A stretch of DNA of 57,549 nucleotides from Chlorobaculum sp. (GTDB taxonomy: Bacteria > Bacteroidota > Chlorobiia > Chlorobiales > Chlorobiaceae). The notes beneath the pieces were generated by a model that saw only the letters and a program-made list of their open reading frames with translations, did no database searches and had not been told where the DNA came from. Of the stretch, positions 7,751 to 15,407 are shown piece by piece. The stretch is from positions 1 to 57,549 of the forward strand of contig JAAXXD010000006.1 of NCBI GenBank assembly GCA_013334655.1, given 5' to 3'. The translations under genes were made by a program, and so were the position numbers. Each line of letters starts with the position of its first letter. Position 1 is the first letter of the stretch.

Positions 7751-8698
7751 ATGGAAGTTGGAAAGCCAAGTTTTGATGAACTTTTCGAAAACGTAATAAC
7801 ATACCCTGATTTTGAATATCAAGAAAGACTAAATATGTTAGTAGGTCTAGATAATCAAAAATCTCGTTTGGTTAAAATAATTAGTTTATTAATAAATCCT
7901 TATGGAATTGAAAAGTGGGCGGAAAAACATCACAAAGGCTCTAAGAAAGCGTTCAACTATGTATTGAAACGTCCTCCATTGATTGTATTAGAGGGAGATG
8001 TTGGCTCAGGTAAGTCTGAACTCGCGACTACAATTAGTGATGCAGTAGCACGACAAGAAAAAATTGATATACAATTATTGCCTCTTAGTTTGTCTACTAG
8101 AGGACAAGGAAGAGTTGGGGAGATGACCAGATTGATTTCGGCTGCATTTGATTATACAATAGAAAGAGCTGAGAAACTTAAAAACAAAGCAGGCTCATCC
8201 AGAGGTGCGGTTGTATTATTGGTTGATGAGGCTGATGCATTGACTCAGTCTAGAGAAAGTGCACAAATGCACCATGAAGACAGGGCGGGAGTGAATGCAT
8301 TTATTAGAGGAATAGATAGGGTTGCAAATGGAAAAATTCCTGCGGCTATAATTATGTGTACAAATAGAATTAATGCTCTTGATCCTGCTGTCAAAAGGAG
8401 GTCCGCAGATATAATTTCATTTGGACGTCCTACTGAAGAACAGAGAAGTCTGGTTCTAAAAGAACCACTCAAAGAATTAGGTTTTTTAGAAGAGCAAATA
8501 TTGGAGATAGTTAAAGAAACGGGCCCTAATAATAAAGATAAAGAAGGCTTTACTTTTTCTGATTTAACACAACGTCTTATTCCTTCAATAATTCTTAATG
8601 CATATCCGGATAATCCGGTTGAATTTGAAAGTGCAATACGTTTAGTGAAGCAAATGATCCCTACACCTCCATTTAATGATAAAAAATATGTCAAATAA
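7751..8698 (+). CDS. cap6: CBASS TRIP13/Pch2-like AAA+ ATPase (Cap6)
   Basis: AAA+ remodeller that opens the HORMA protein and resets the CBASS signal. Walker A is GDVGSGKS (82-89) and Walker B is VVLLVDEADAL (154-164). Sensor-1 is in IIMCTNRINALDP, and the arginine-finger region is VKRRSADIISFGRP. The 315-residue length fits bacterial TRIP13-like proteins. Its presence with a HORMA gene defines type III CBASS. The 3' end overlaps the nuclease gene, which points to translational coupling. Confidence 0.94.
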   Translation: MEVGKPSFDELFENVITYPDFEYQERLNMLVGLDNQKSRLVKIISLLINPYGIEKWAEKHHKGSKKAFNYVLKRPPLIVLEGDVGSGKSELATTISDAVARQEKIDIQLLPLSLSTRGQGRVGEMTRLISAAFDYTIERAEKLKNKAGSSRGAVVLLVDEADALTQSRESAQMHHEDRAGVNAFIRGIDRVANGKIPAAIIMCTNRINALDPAVKRRSADIISFGRPTEEQRSLVLKEPLKELGFLEEQILEIVKETGPNNKDKEGFTFSDLTQRLIPSIILNAYPDNPVEFESAIRLVKQMIPTPPFNDKKYVK

Positions 8699-9527
8699 TT
8701 CGATAAATATCCGTGATCTATTTAATGGATTGCAAAAACAAATGGAAGTGCAATTAAATACAAATAGAGAGAATATTATGCATCCGGGAACGAAAGGCGA
8801 TTCTCTGGAAAATGTATGGATAGAGTGGTTAAAAAAATATATGCCAAATCGTTATGGTATTGATAAGGCGATAATAATTGATTCTAATGGTAATCTTAGT
8901 GATCAAATCGATTTAGTGATTTATGATCAGCAGTATACTCCATTTGTTTTTACTCAGAATGGTGTTCATTACATTCCATCAGAAGGTGTATATGCCGTGT
9001 TTGAAGTTAAGCCTGATTTGCAGGGTTCGGTATCGTCAGAAGGATCCAATATTAATTATATTGAATATGCTGGTAGAAAAATTGAAAGTGTTCGAGCATT
9101 AAAAAGAACTTCTGCCAATATTATTGATAGAGGAGAATTAAAACATCCAAGGCCACTTACGAAAATTATTGGCGGGATTCTTACTAGTGTCAATTCGTTT
9201 TCAAAGAAAGAAACAATTGAAAAGCATTTGAAAAATATGATTGATATTCAAAGTATTGATATGGGGTGCGTTGTGGAATTCGGGAGTTTTTATATTGACT
9301 ATAACGGTGTAGAAAAAAAAGAAATAAAAGATCCAGATGAAAGGATAAGAGATTATTATAAAAATCGTACTTTTAACCAAATAACATATAGCGAACGTGA
9401 GACTTCACTTGTAACGTTTTTTTTGCAGTTATCAAGATATTTACAGCAAGCAGTGGGGACTGTTGCTGCAATTGATTTTAACGCATACGCGATAAACGTA
9501 GGATTTAAAATTGATGAAGAAATTTAA
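8688..9527 (+). CDS. nucC: CBASS effector endonuclease NucC
   Basis: Restriction-like DNase activated by cyclic tri-AMP; it forms trimers that pair into hexamers and destroy DNA of phage and host, ending in abortive infection. The PD-(D/E)XK active site is visible: SDQIDLVIYD gives D75, and VYAVFEVKPD gives E106 and K108. MHPGTKGDSLENVWIEWL at 31-48 and MGCVVEFGSFYIDY further on are typical NucC blocks. I chose the ATG at 8688 (279 residues, MSNNSINIRDLF) over 8676 because it matches the usual NucC N terminus; both overlap the ATPase gene. It completes a four-gene type III-C CBASS cassette. Confidence 0.94.
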   Translation: MSNNSINIRDLFNGLQKQMEVQLNTNRENIMHPGTKGDSLENVWIEWLKKYMPNRYGIDKAIIIDSNGNLSDQIDLVIYDQQYTPFVFTQNGVHYIPSEGVYAVFEVKPDLQGSVSSEGSNINYIEYAGRKIESVRALKRTSANIIDRGELKHPRPLTKIIGGILTSVNSFSKKETIEKHLKNMIDIQSIDMGCVVEFGSFYIDYNGVEKKEIKDPDERIRDYYKNRTFNQITYSERETSLVTFFLQLSRYLQQAVGTVAAIDFNAYAINVGFKIDEEI

Positions 9528-9585
9528 TGTGGACGAAAAAGCCTGATGCATTAATGACACTTATATTAAAATGGTAAGAAGGTGG

Positions 9586-9960
9586 TTATTTAAATGACGC
9601 CTGGATTTCCTGTATCAGCGAGATTGCTTGGGAAATTGATTCTCCGGCTTTTGGCATATTGTTGCTTTGGAGATCGATTGTTGCTGAAGAGATCGTTGTT
9701 TTCAGCTTTTTGATTTTTGCCGCTGGAACACTGTCTGAATATTGCTTGATATACTGCTCGGTTTGTTTGAGTGCGGTCAGGGCTTGCTGTTTGTTTCCGG
9801 CCTTGTCGTTCTCTAACGCAGACTTCGCCGAGTCGAGTGACATAGAAATCATCTGAATCACACCTTGACGATTTTCGGCGGCTCTGGCTGACGGAAGCGC
9901 CAGGCTGACCATCAGAAGCACGAGGCACAATACGCGATGAAAGAAGTTCGAAATTTTCAT
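9586..9960 (-). CDS. Small secreted helical protein, unknown function
   Basis: A protein of 124 residues with a clear signal peptide (hydrophobic VLCLVLLMVSLALPSARA, cut near AENRQG), followed by a helical domain with repeated Gln/Ala/Ser heptads (SLDSAKSALENDKAG, ALTALKQTEQYIKQY, SISQAISLIQEIQ). It resembles small periplasmic helical-bundle proteins of the cytochrome b562-like or spacer type, but no haem ligand motif is evident. It is convergent with nucC and bounds the island on the right. The GC content is intermediate. The ATG follows a GGGAG-type ribosome site. Function unknown. Confidence 0.75.
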   Translation of the reverse strand: MKISNFFHRVLCLVLLMVSLALPSARAAENRQGVIQMISMSLDSAKSALENDKAGNKQQALTALKQTEQYIKQYSDSVPAAKIKKLKTTISSATIDLQSNNMPKAGESISQAISLIQEIQASFK

Positions 9961-10070
9961 GATTTACTCCCTGTGTTTAATTGAAAGAAATGATTGCGAT
10001 TTTGAAAAGGCGGGCAGGCTTGGGGGCCAGCCTCTACTATTGTGTCAAAAGGAAAATGACGGAAATTTGT

Positions 10071-10175
10071 CATCGCGAGTCCCTACCTGTCGGGACGTGG
10101 CGATCCATCTTTAAAAGCCATCACTGATCTCGCATGGATTGCCATGTCGCTATGCTCCTGGCAATGACGGGGAAT
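10071..10175. repeat. Composite dispersed repeat with inverted ends
   Basis: The left part reads CATCGCGAGTCCC then GGGACGTGGCGATCC. The right part reads GGATTGCCATGTCGCTATG then TCCTGGCAATGACG. The outer ends (GTCATCGCGAG and GGCAATGAC) are inverted to each other, and the short CCC/GGG arms can fold. The element is related to those at 5984 and 13305. The surrounding spacer (9961-10237) holds nothing else I recognise. Confidence 0.55.
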
Positions 10176-10237
10176 GGACAAGACTGTTTGGTATTGATTT
10201 GGCACTGTCGTAATTATCAACTGTTCATTATCCATTA

Positions 10238-11920
10238 TCAATTCTTCTCCACCTTCCAGTCATACATATTCCCCAGCGTCGCCAACAGGCTCAATCTCAC
10301 ATTCTTGACCCGCTTGTTGAATCCCTCAAGCTCGGAATAATAATAGAGGAAGGTTCGCGGCTGCTCTTCGGTGAGGATTTGCTGGTACTCTATCCAGAGT
10401 TTTTTCTGTTCGGCTTCCGGCAGTGGGCCGGTGAGTTTGGCGACTACACGGTCGAGGTCGGCGTTCTGGAAGGCGCTGGAGTTGAAGGGTTTTTTCTCGA
10501 AGTTCGATCCCCAGATGACGAGCTGGAAGGGCAACGTCTCGGCGGCGAGGCCGGAAAGGGCGGCGTCGTAGCGGTATTGGTTCTGGTTTTTGTTGAACAT
10601 GAGCGACTCGTCGAACTTCAGCTTGCAGTCGATGCCGATCTCCCGGAGGTTCTGCTGGATGATCGTGGCTGCGTAGTTGCGCCTCGGATTGCCGGTCGGG
10701 GCGGCGAGTTCGAAGGAGAAGCGCAGGCCGTTCTTTTGCAAAATGCCATCCGGCCCCGGCGTCCATCCGGCCTGTTTGAGCAGGACGAGCGCCTTGTCGG
10801 GGTTGTACGCATAGCCGGGCAGCGACTTGTCGATGATCGAGGTGTAGGCGGGCGAGAGCGTAGTGTTGACGATGGTTGCGTGCTCCGGCCCCATGAAGCC
10901 GTCGATGATCGCCTGCCGGTCGATGGCGTAGCTCATCGCCTGCCGCACCTTCGGGTCGCCAAAGAAGCGGTTCGGCTGAACAACTTTCCGGTTTCGCCAC
11001 GCTTCGCCGTCGATGTTCAGCCAGACGACGCTGTCGAAATAGCGGTTTGCCACCGGGATGATCGCAATGTCGGGATTGCTCCGCCCCAGCTCCGAGGCAT
11101 CTTTCGGGTTGATGCCGCCCGCCGAGACGAGCGCGTCGATCTGCCCGGACTTGAGCATCGCGAGCCGCGTTGTGTACTCCGGCACCACCATGAAGGTCAC
11201 GGCGGGCGTCGCCGCTGGATGGGGCAGCACCGAGGTGGGGCTGGAGACGAGCGTGAGCTTCGACTGGCGCTGCCACTCTTTGACCCTGAACGGGCCGGTA
11301 CCGATGACCGGCAGGGTGGCCGCTTGCTGGCGGAGTTCGGCGGCGGGGATCGAGCGGAAGATGTGCTCGGCCACCGGCATCAGGTCGTTGAAGTGGTCGA
11401 GCACGATGCTCTCGGCCATCGGCTTGTTGAAATGCAGCACCAGCGTCTTGTCGTCCGGCGTCTCCACCGCCTTGTCGAAATCGACCGAACCGTCGGGCTT
11501 GAGCAGCAGGTCGTTCAGGTAGTCCTGCCGACTGCTCGCCACGGCGGGGTCGGCATAAAGGCGGTACGAAAAGCTGAAATCCTTCGAGGTGAGCGGCTTG
11601 CCATCCTCCCAGACCGCTTTGCCGTTGAGGTGGAAAGTGACGCTTCGTCCGTCCGGCGAAAACTCCCAGCGCTCGGCGGCGTTCGGCTGGTAAGTGATCG
11701 CGCCGTTCTTCTCGTCGAACGACGGCCTGACCAGCGACGGATAGATCATCGTGCACACCTCGCGGGCGAGCGACATCTGGATGAGCAGCGGATTGAGGTG
11801 GTCAAAATCGGCGGAGAGCGCCACCACGATGGTGTCGGGATGTTTGTTCTGCGATTTCTGGCCGCAGCCCGCAAGCAGCGTCAAGATGAGAAAGAATATG
11901 GCGTACAGCGATTTGCGCAT
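10238..11920 (-). CDS. Solute-binding lipoprotein, family 5 (peptide/nickel ABC type)
   Basis: Extracytoplasmic substrate-binding component of a peptide, opine or metal-chelate ABC importer. A lipoprotein signal ends in LLAGC (lipidated Cys19). The family-5 pattern includes the N-terminal DFDHLNPLL, a mid domain with SKDFSFSYRLYADP and GTGPFRVKEWQ, FGDPKVRQAMSYAIDRQAI, and NPDKALVLLKQAGW. The length of 560 residues is standard. No permease or ATPase genes lie next to it, so it is an orphan binding protein or uses components elsewhere. Its substrate cannot be told from sequence. Confidence 0.9.
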   Translation of the reverse strand: MRKSLYAIFFLILTLLAGCGQKSQNKHPDTIVVALSADFDHLNPLLIQMSLAREVCTMIYPSLVRPSFDEKNGAITYQPNAAERWEFSPDGRSVTFHLNGKAVWEDGKPLTSKDFSFSYRLYADPAVASSRQDYLNDLLLKPDGSVDFDKAVETPDDKTLVLHFNKPMAESIVLDHFNDLMPVAEHIFRSIPAAELRQQAATLPVIGTGPFRVKEWQRQSKLTLVSSPTSVLPHPAATPAVTFMVVPEYTTRLAMLKSGQIDALVSAGGINPKDASELGRSNPDIAIIPVANRYFDSVVWLNIDGEAWRNRKVVQPNRFFGDPKVRQAMSYAIDRQAIIDGFMGPEHATIVNTTLSPAYTSIIDKSLPGYAYNPDKALVLLKQAGWTPGPDGILQKNGLRFSFELAAPTGNPRRNYAATIIQQNLREIGIDCKLKFDESLMFNKNQNQYRYDAALSGLAAETLPFQLVIWGSNFEKKPFNSSAFQNADLDRVVAKLTGPLPEAEQKKLWIEYQQILTEEQPRTFLYYYSELEGFNKRVKNVRLSLLATLGNMYDWKVEKN

Positions 11921-11961
11921 GGCGATCTTGTCTTGTTTTTTCTCGGTTGAGCGGCGAGTCT

Positions 11962-12714
11962 TCAGGCGCGCGGAGGGAATACGCAGGTGAAGTGTCCCAC
12001 GTTAAGCGCCGTCGGTAGGAGGAACCCTTCGCCATACATGACGCCGATCTGCTCGCCCAAAGCTCTGGCGCGAGCTTCGAGGCCTGGCAGGAACTCCTTG
12101 CGGTTGATCATCGTCTGCGGCTCGTCGCTTCCCTCCTTCCGGTGGAACTGCGTGCCGAACGCCTCGATGCCGCCTCGCGAACGCTCGAAGGTCGTCGAAA
12201 CGTCCACGATAATGTCCGGGTCAAGCTGCCTGAACTGGATGTAATAGAGCAGGTGGCGCGGACGGTGCGCGGTTTGCGGAAGTTCGCCGTCGAAGGTCTC
12301 GATCTTGCGCAGTCCGGCGTAGTAGCAGGCGTCGTAAATCAGCAGCGAGGCCTTCATGTGGTCGGGATGGCGCTCGTCCGGCGGGTTGCAGATGACTGTT
12401 TCGGGCTGGTATTTGCGGATGATCCGGATGATTTTGTGCAGATTCTCTTTTGAATAGAACAGCTCCGAATCGCCGAGATCGAGCTGCTCTCGCGCCGCGT
12501 AACCCATGCGTTCGGTGGCGAGAGCGGCCTCCATGCGGCGGGTTTCGGCGGTACCGAGCGTGCCCATCTCTCCTGCGGTGAGGTCGCAGACGGCCACCTT
12601 CTGCCCTTCGTCCATGATTTTGAGGAGCGTCGCTCCGCAGGCAAGTTCGACGTCGTCGGGATGAGCGCCGAAAGCGAGCGCGTAAACCGGTTCGGTGGGT
12701 GCGGTCAAGGTCAT
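11962..12714 (-). CDS. bshB1: N-acetylglucosaminyl-malate deacetylase, bacillithiol pathway (BshB1)
   Basis: LmbE-family zinc deacetylase. In bacillithiol synthesis it removes the acetyl group from GlcNAc-malate before cysteine is added. Zinc motif AHPDDVE lies near the N terminus and NPPDERHPDHMKAS in the middle; the core TAGEMGTLGTAETRR is typical of BshB1. Green sulfur bacteria are known to make N-methyl-bacillithiol, so this role fits. I took the ATG at 12714 (250 residues, MTLTAPTEPVYAL); the longer frame to 12762 adds an unconserved stretch and crowds the dut promoter. The gene diverges from dut with a 65-base shared upstream region. Confidence 0.88.
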   Translation of the reverse strand: MTLTAPTEPVYALAFGAHPDDVELACGATLLKIMDEGQKVAVCDLTAGEMGTLGTAETRRMEAALATERMGYAAREQLDLGDSELFYSKENLHKIIRIIRKYQPETVICNPPDERHPDHMKASLLIYDACYYAGLRKIETFDGELPQTAHRPRHLLYYIQFRQLDPDIIVDVSTTFERSRGGIEAFGTQFHRKEGSDEPQTMINRKEFLPGLEARARALGEQIGVMYGEGFLLPTALNVGHFTCVFPPRA

Positions 12715-12779
12715 GATTTCATATATTGCGCGACGCGATTTCCGGGTCGCTAAGGCCATCAAGTAACAAAAGATACATC

Positions 12780-13229
12780 ATGATCAAGGTAAAAATAGTT
12801 CGACTCAATCAAAAGGCGATCCTGCCGGTCTATGCAACCGCTCACGCCGCCGGGATGGATGTTTCGGCATGCCTCGACGCGCCCGTGACCGTCGCGCCCT
12901 CGGCTTCGGCGCTCATTCCCACCGGTTTCGCCATCGAGCTGCCGGAGGGGCATGAGGCACAGCTTCGCCCGAGGAGCGGGCTGGCGTTACGCAATCTGAT
13001 TTCACTGCCGAACTCGCCCGCGACCATCGACGCCGACTATCGCGGCGAGGTGGGCGTCATTCTCATCAACCATGGGCGCGAGCCGTTCACGGTCAACCAC
13101 GGCGACCGCATCGCGCAGATGGTGGTGGCGAAGGTCGATCATGTAGTGTTCGAAGAGGTTGAGGAGCTTTCAGAAACCGCGAGGGGAGAGGGCGGCTTCG
13201 GCCACACCGGCGTTCAGGCGAAGGGATAA
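12780..13229 (+). CDS. dut: Deoxyuridine 5'-triphosphate nucleotidohydrolase (dUTPase)
   Basis: Trimeric dUTPase that hydrolyses dUTP to dUMP, keeping uracil out of DNA and feeding thymidylate synthesis. All five motifs are visible: AGMDVSA, RPRSGLA, the [16 protein letters not shown] block with the catalytic Asp, GDRIAQMV, and the flexible C-terminal GEGGFGHTG arm. The length of 149 residues is normal. The ATG at 12780 begins [10 protein letters not shown]; the longer open frame upstream reads through the divergent promoter. It works in the same pathway as the dCMP deaminase at 34.4 kb. Confidence 0.97.
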   Translation: MIKVKIVRLNQKAILPVYATAHAAGMDVSACLDAPVTVAPSASALIPTGFAIELPEGHEAQLRPRSGLALRNLISLPNSPATIDADYRGEVGVILINHGREPFTVNHGDRIAQMVVAKVDHVVFEEVEELSETARGEGGFGHTGVQAKG

Positions 13230-13304
13230 TGGATAATGGATAATGGTCATACAGGGGCAGACTGCCGTGTCTACCCTCCTATTATTTTCAGGACAGTTCC
13301 ATTC

Positions 13305-13375
13305 TCTGTCATTGCGAGCGTAGCGAAGCAATCCGAACGTACATTTCAATGGGCTGGATAGCCACGTCGCGATGC
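13305..13375. repeat. Dispersed repeat, CATTGCGAGCGTAGCGAAGC type
   Basis: Left arm GTCATTGCGAGCGTAGCGAA then GCAATCC; right arm TGGATAGCCACGTCGCGATG then CTCC. It is the clearest copy of the family seen at 5984 and 10071. Translation of such copies gives spurious LLRYARND peptides. It belongs to a gene-free stretch (13230-13811) made largely of repeats. Confidence 0.65.
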
Positions 13376-13444
13376 TCCTTTCCATGAACATGGATGATTT
13401 TTCTGGCAAATCTCTTTGTCCGTGGCAGCAAACAGCAAAAGATT

Positions 13445-13646
13445 GGACTGAAGTCCAGGTGCTTTTCTGATTGACTCACCCCGGCTTGAAAGCCGGGGCA
13501 ATATGAATGGAAGAGAGATAAATGTCCGTCGGGATAAATCCCTCCTGAACATGACAGAGTCCATTGCTCTCTTCAACCATTGCCCCGTCCCGAAAGCTTT
13601 CGGGACGGGGTTGATGAAGCATTAATAAATCGGGGCTTTAGCCCAA
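13445..13646. repeat. Cluster of perfect short palindromes
   Basis: Four units lie in 200 bases: GGACTGAAGTCC (13445-13456); CCCCGGCTTGAAAGCCGGGG (13479-13498); a 28-base palindrome from CCCCGTCCCGAAAG to CTTTCGGGACGGGG (13583-13610); and CGGGGCTTTAGCCC (13631-13644). Such GC-rich palindromes with AAAG or TTTA centres are typical of REP-like intergenic elements. They could shield or terminate transcripts. No gene is evident here; open frames in the stretch lack coding character. Confidence 0.6.
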
Positions 13647-13811
13647 TTTCTTTTTCAGAGTTGGCTGCGCTCTTCCTCGAACAAATATACACACGGTTCA
13701 TTGTCCGTGTGCGGTATGGCACCGGATACGGGCGGCTCGCAATGACAAGAGGACGGCGTTACTCAATGCGAATCCGGCATATTGCGGGGCGCGGGATGTA
13801 GCGCGGGGCTA

Positions 13812-13850
13812 TAAAAAAAGTCAGGGCGAGTTTTGAGGCTCGCCCTGACT
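13812..13850 (-). terminator. Intrinsic terminator of the chlorosome-like gene
   Basis: Read on the minus strand, a perfect 12-base stem (AGTCAGGGCGAG / CTCGCCCTGACT) with an eight-base loop is followed by seven Ts. It starts 34 bases after the stop of the gene at 13884-14555. Confidence 0.85.
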
Positions 13851-13883
13851 ATAAAATATGCAGCCTTTCGGCAATGCTTTCGC

Positions 13884-14555
13884 TTATTCGCCCTCTGGTG
13901 CTTCCGGTGCTGGCGCTGCTGGAGCCGGTTCGGCGGCGGGTTTGGCGGCGGCGAGCGTTACCGGGATCTGCTGCACAACCTTCCGCTTCTCTTCGCTGCC
14001 GCTTCCCATGAACATCGGGGGCATGCCTTGCGGGAAGATGCCGCCCGCGAGCTGGTTGATTCCCGAGCTGACGTTGTCGAACAGGTTCTTGACCTGGCCG
14101 GTGCTGACGGTCTCGTTCAGGTTCGAGATCATGCCCGCCCAGAATTTGCCAAGCTCGTTGAACGAGTTCTGAAGCTGCTCGGATTTCAGGGTGCTCGTGA
14201 CCCCTTCGATGATCTGGCCGGAAACCGAGTTGACATTGTTGAGAATGCCTTTTACCGCGTCGGAGTTGACCGTGGTGGTGACCCCTTCGATGAGCTGGTT
14301 GGTCGCGGAGCTGACGTTGCTGATGATCCCCTTGACCGTATCGGAGTTGACCGTGGCGGTGACCCCTTCGACGATCTGGCCGGTGGCGGAGCTGACGTTG
14401 CTCAGCATTCCCTGAACGGTCTCGATGGTCGAGTCGAGGAGAACGCCCATGTTGCCGATCAGATGGGCCATATCGCCGTTGCCGACGTTGCTCTCCGGCG
14501 CACCGGCAGCAGGTTTGGGCGCGGCGGTGGGTTTGTTGGTTTCTTCGCTAGCCAT
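13884..14555 (-). CDS. Probable chlorosome envelope protein, CsmH-like
   Basis: A protein of 223 residues. A short Pro/Ala N terminus leads to three or four imperfect repeats of about 34 residues, with the pattern NVSSATxQIVEGVT then xTVNSDxVKGI, from about 45 to 175. A hydrophobic stretch (GIFPQGMPPMFMGSGS) follows, then a Pro/Ala-rich acidic tail. The size (about 22 kDa), the amphipathic repeats and the Ala/Pro tail fit the chlorosome envelope protein CsmH, which combines CsmB/F-like and CsmC/D-like parts. This is from memory of the family, not an alignment. There is no signal peptide, as expected for a protein of the cytoplasmic face of the chlorosome. It is monocistronic with its own strong terminator. 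It could instead be another repeat-containing structural protein. Confidence 0.6.
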   Translation of the reverse strand: MASEETNKPTAAPKPAAGAPESNVGNGDMAHLIGNMGVLLDSTIETVQGMLSNVSSATGQIVEGVTATVNSDTVKGIISNVSSATNQLIEGVTTTVNSDAVKGILNNVNSVSGQIIEGVTSTLKSEQLQNSFNELGKFWAGMISNLNETVSTGQVKNLFDNVSSGINQLAGGIFPQGMPPMFMGSGSEEKRKVVQQIPVTLAAAKPAAEPAPAAPAPEAPEGE

Positions 14556-14711
14556 AGTGGTGTAGATTGAAGAGTATTGCGTAGATGGTTATCCTTGCGG
14601 AGCGCTGCTCCTGTTGGAATTTTTATGCTTTAAATATAGTGATAATAATCGAAAAATCGTGTCGTGCGTGAGTATGAAGCGATATAGACGTGGCTTTGAA
14701 CGGTGGGATTT

Positions 14712-15407
14712 TTACCGGATCGAATCACTGTAAAATTTCTGAATATCCTCCTGACTGAAGCCGAGTGCGTACATCAGGTGGATCGTACCGAAGATGGCTT
14801 GCAGCCGGATTGTGCCGTTCGCGTGGTATTTCCGCGCCGAGGTGACGACCGTCGAGTCGAGGATGTGGAATTCGGCGTGGCGCTGGATGCGTTCGATGAT
14901 CTCGATGTCCTCCATGATCTGCAACTTCTCGTCGAAACCGCCGATGCGCTCGAACAACTTGCGCGTGATGAAAAGGGACTGGTCGCCGCCCCGGCAGACC
15001 GGAAGCGGGAATTGCGTGCACCAGCCATAGAGCTGCATGAGCCAGTCGGCGTCGTCGAAGGTCATGCGGAAGCATCCGGCCTCTGCGCCCCGCTCGATGG
15101 CGGCGAGAATGTCGTCGCGGAACGAGGGCGGGGGAGTGGTGTCGGCGTGCAGAAAATACAGCATCATGCCTGACGCAATTTTCGCGCCAGCGTTCATCTG
15201 CACGGCGCGCCCTTTTTCGGAGCGGCACACGGTGACGGGATAGGTTCGGGCAATCGCTTCGGTGCGGTCGTTGCCCGATATGCTGACGATGATCTCGGTG
15301 TCGCCTCGTCCCACGGTGAATCCGAGCAGCGTTTCGAGCGTGCGTGCGATTCCAGCCTCTTCGTTCCAGGCGGGGATGATGATGCTCAGTCGAGGTTTGG
15401 CGTCCAT
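14712..15407 (-). CDS. Family 2 glycosyltransferase, TIGR04283 type
   Basis: GT-A glycosyltransferase of 231 residues. The N terminus LSIIIPAWNEEAGIARTLE is the classic GT2 start, followed by VCRSEKGRAVQMNAGA, FLHADTTPP (DxD-like metal site) and GGDQSLFITRKLFERIGGFD. TIGR04283 members are paired with a TIGR04282 protein and were first linked to arsenosugar synthesis, but most have no proven substrate. It starts at 15407 and overlaps the upstream gene by 22 bases, so the pair is translationally coupled. The upstream extension of the open frame (to 16067) is a shadow of that neighbour. Confidence 0.85.
   Translation of the reverse strand: MDAKPRLSIIIPAWNEEAGIARTLETLLGFTVGRGDTEIIVSISGNDRTEAIARTYPVTVCRSEKGRAVQMNAGAKIASGMMLYFLHADTTPPPSFRDDILAAIERGAEAGCFRMTFDDADWLMQLYGWCTQFPLPVCRGGDQSLFITRKLFERIGGFDEKLQIMEDIEIIERIQRHAEFHILDSTVVTSARKYHANGTIRLQAIFGTIHLMYALGFSQEDIQKFYSDSIR

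Noticed and set aside
10379-11950. A 523-codon plus-strand frame opposite the solute-binding protein gene.
   Set aside because: Opposite the true gene, with a composition typical of an antisense shadow (Arg/Gly/Val-rich).
13580-13801. Open frame of 73 codons in the repeat-rich gap.
   Set aside because: It begins inside a 28-base palindrome and has no coding character.
13833-14570. A plus-strand frame of 245 codons opposite the chlorosome-like gene.
   Set aside because: It runs through the intrinsic terminator and mirrors the repeats of the minus-strand gene, which has a sensible protein composition.
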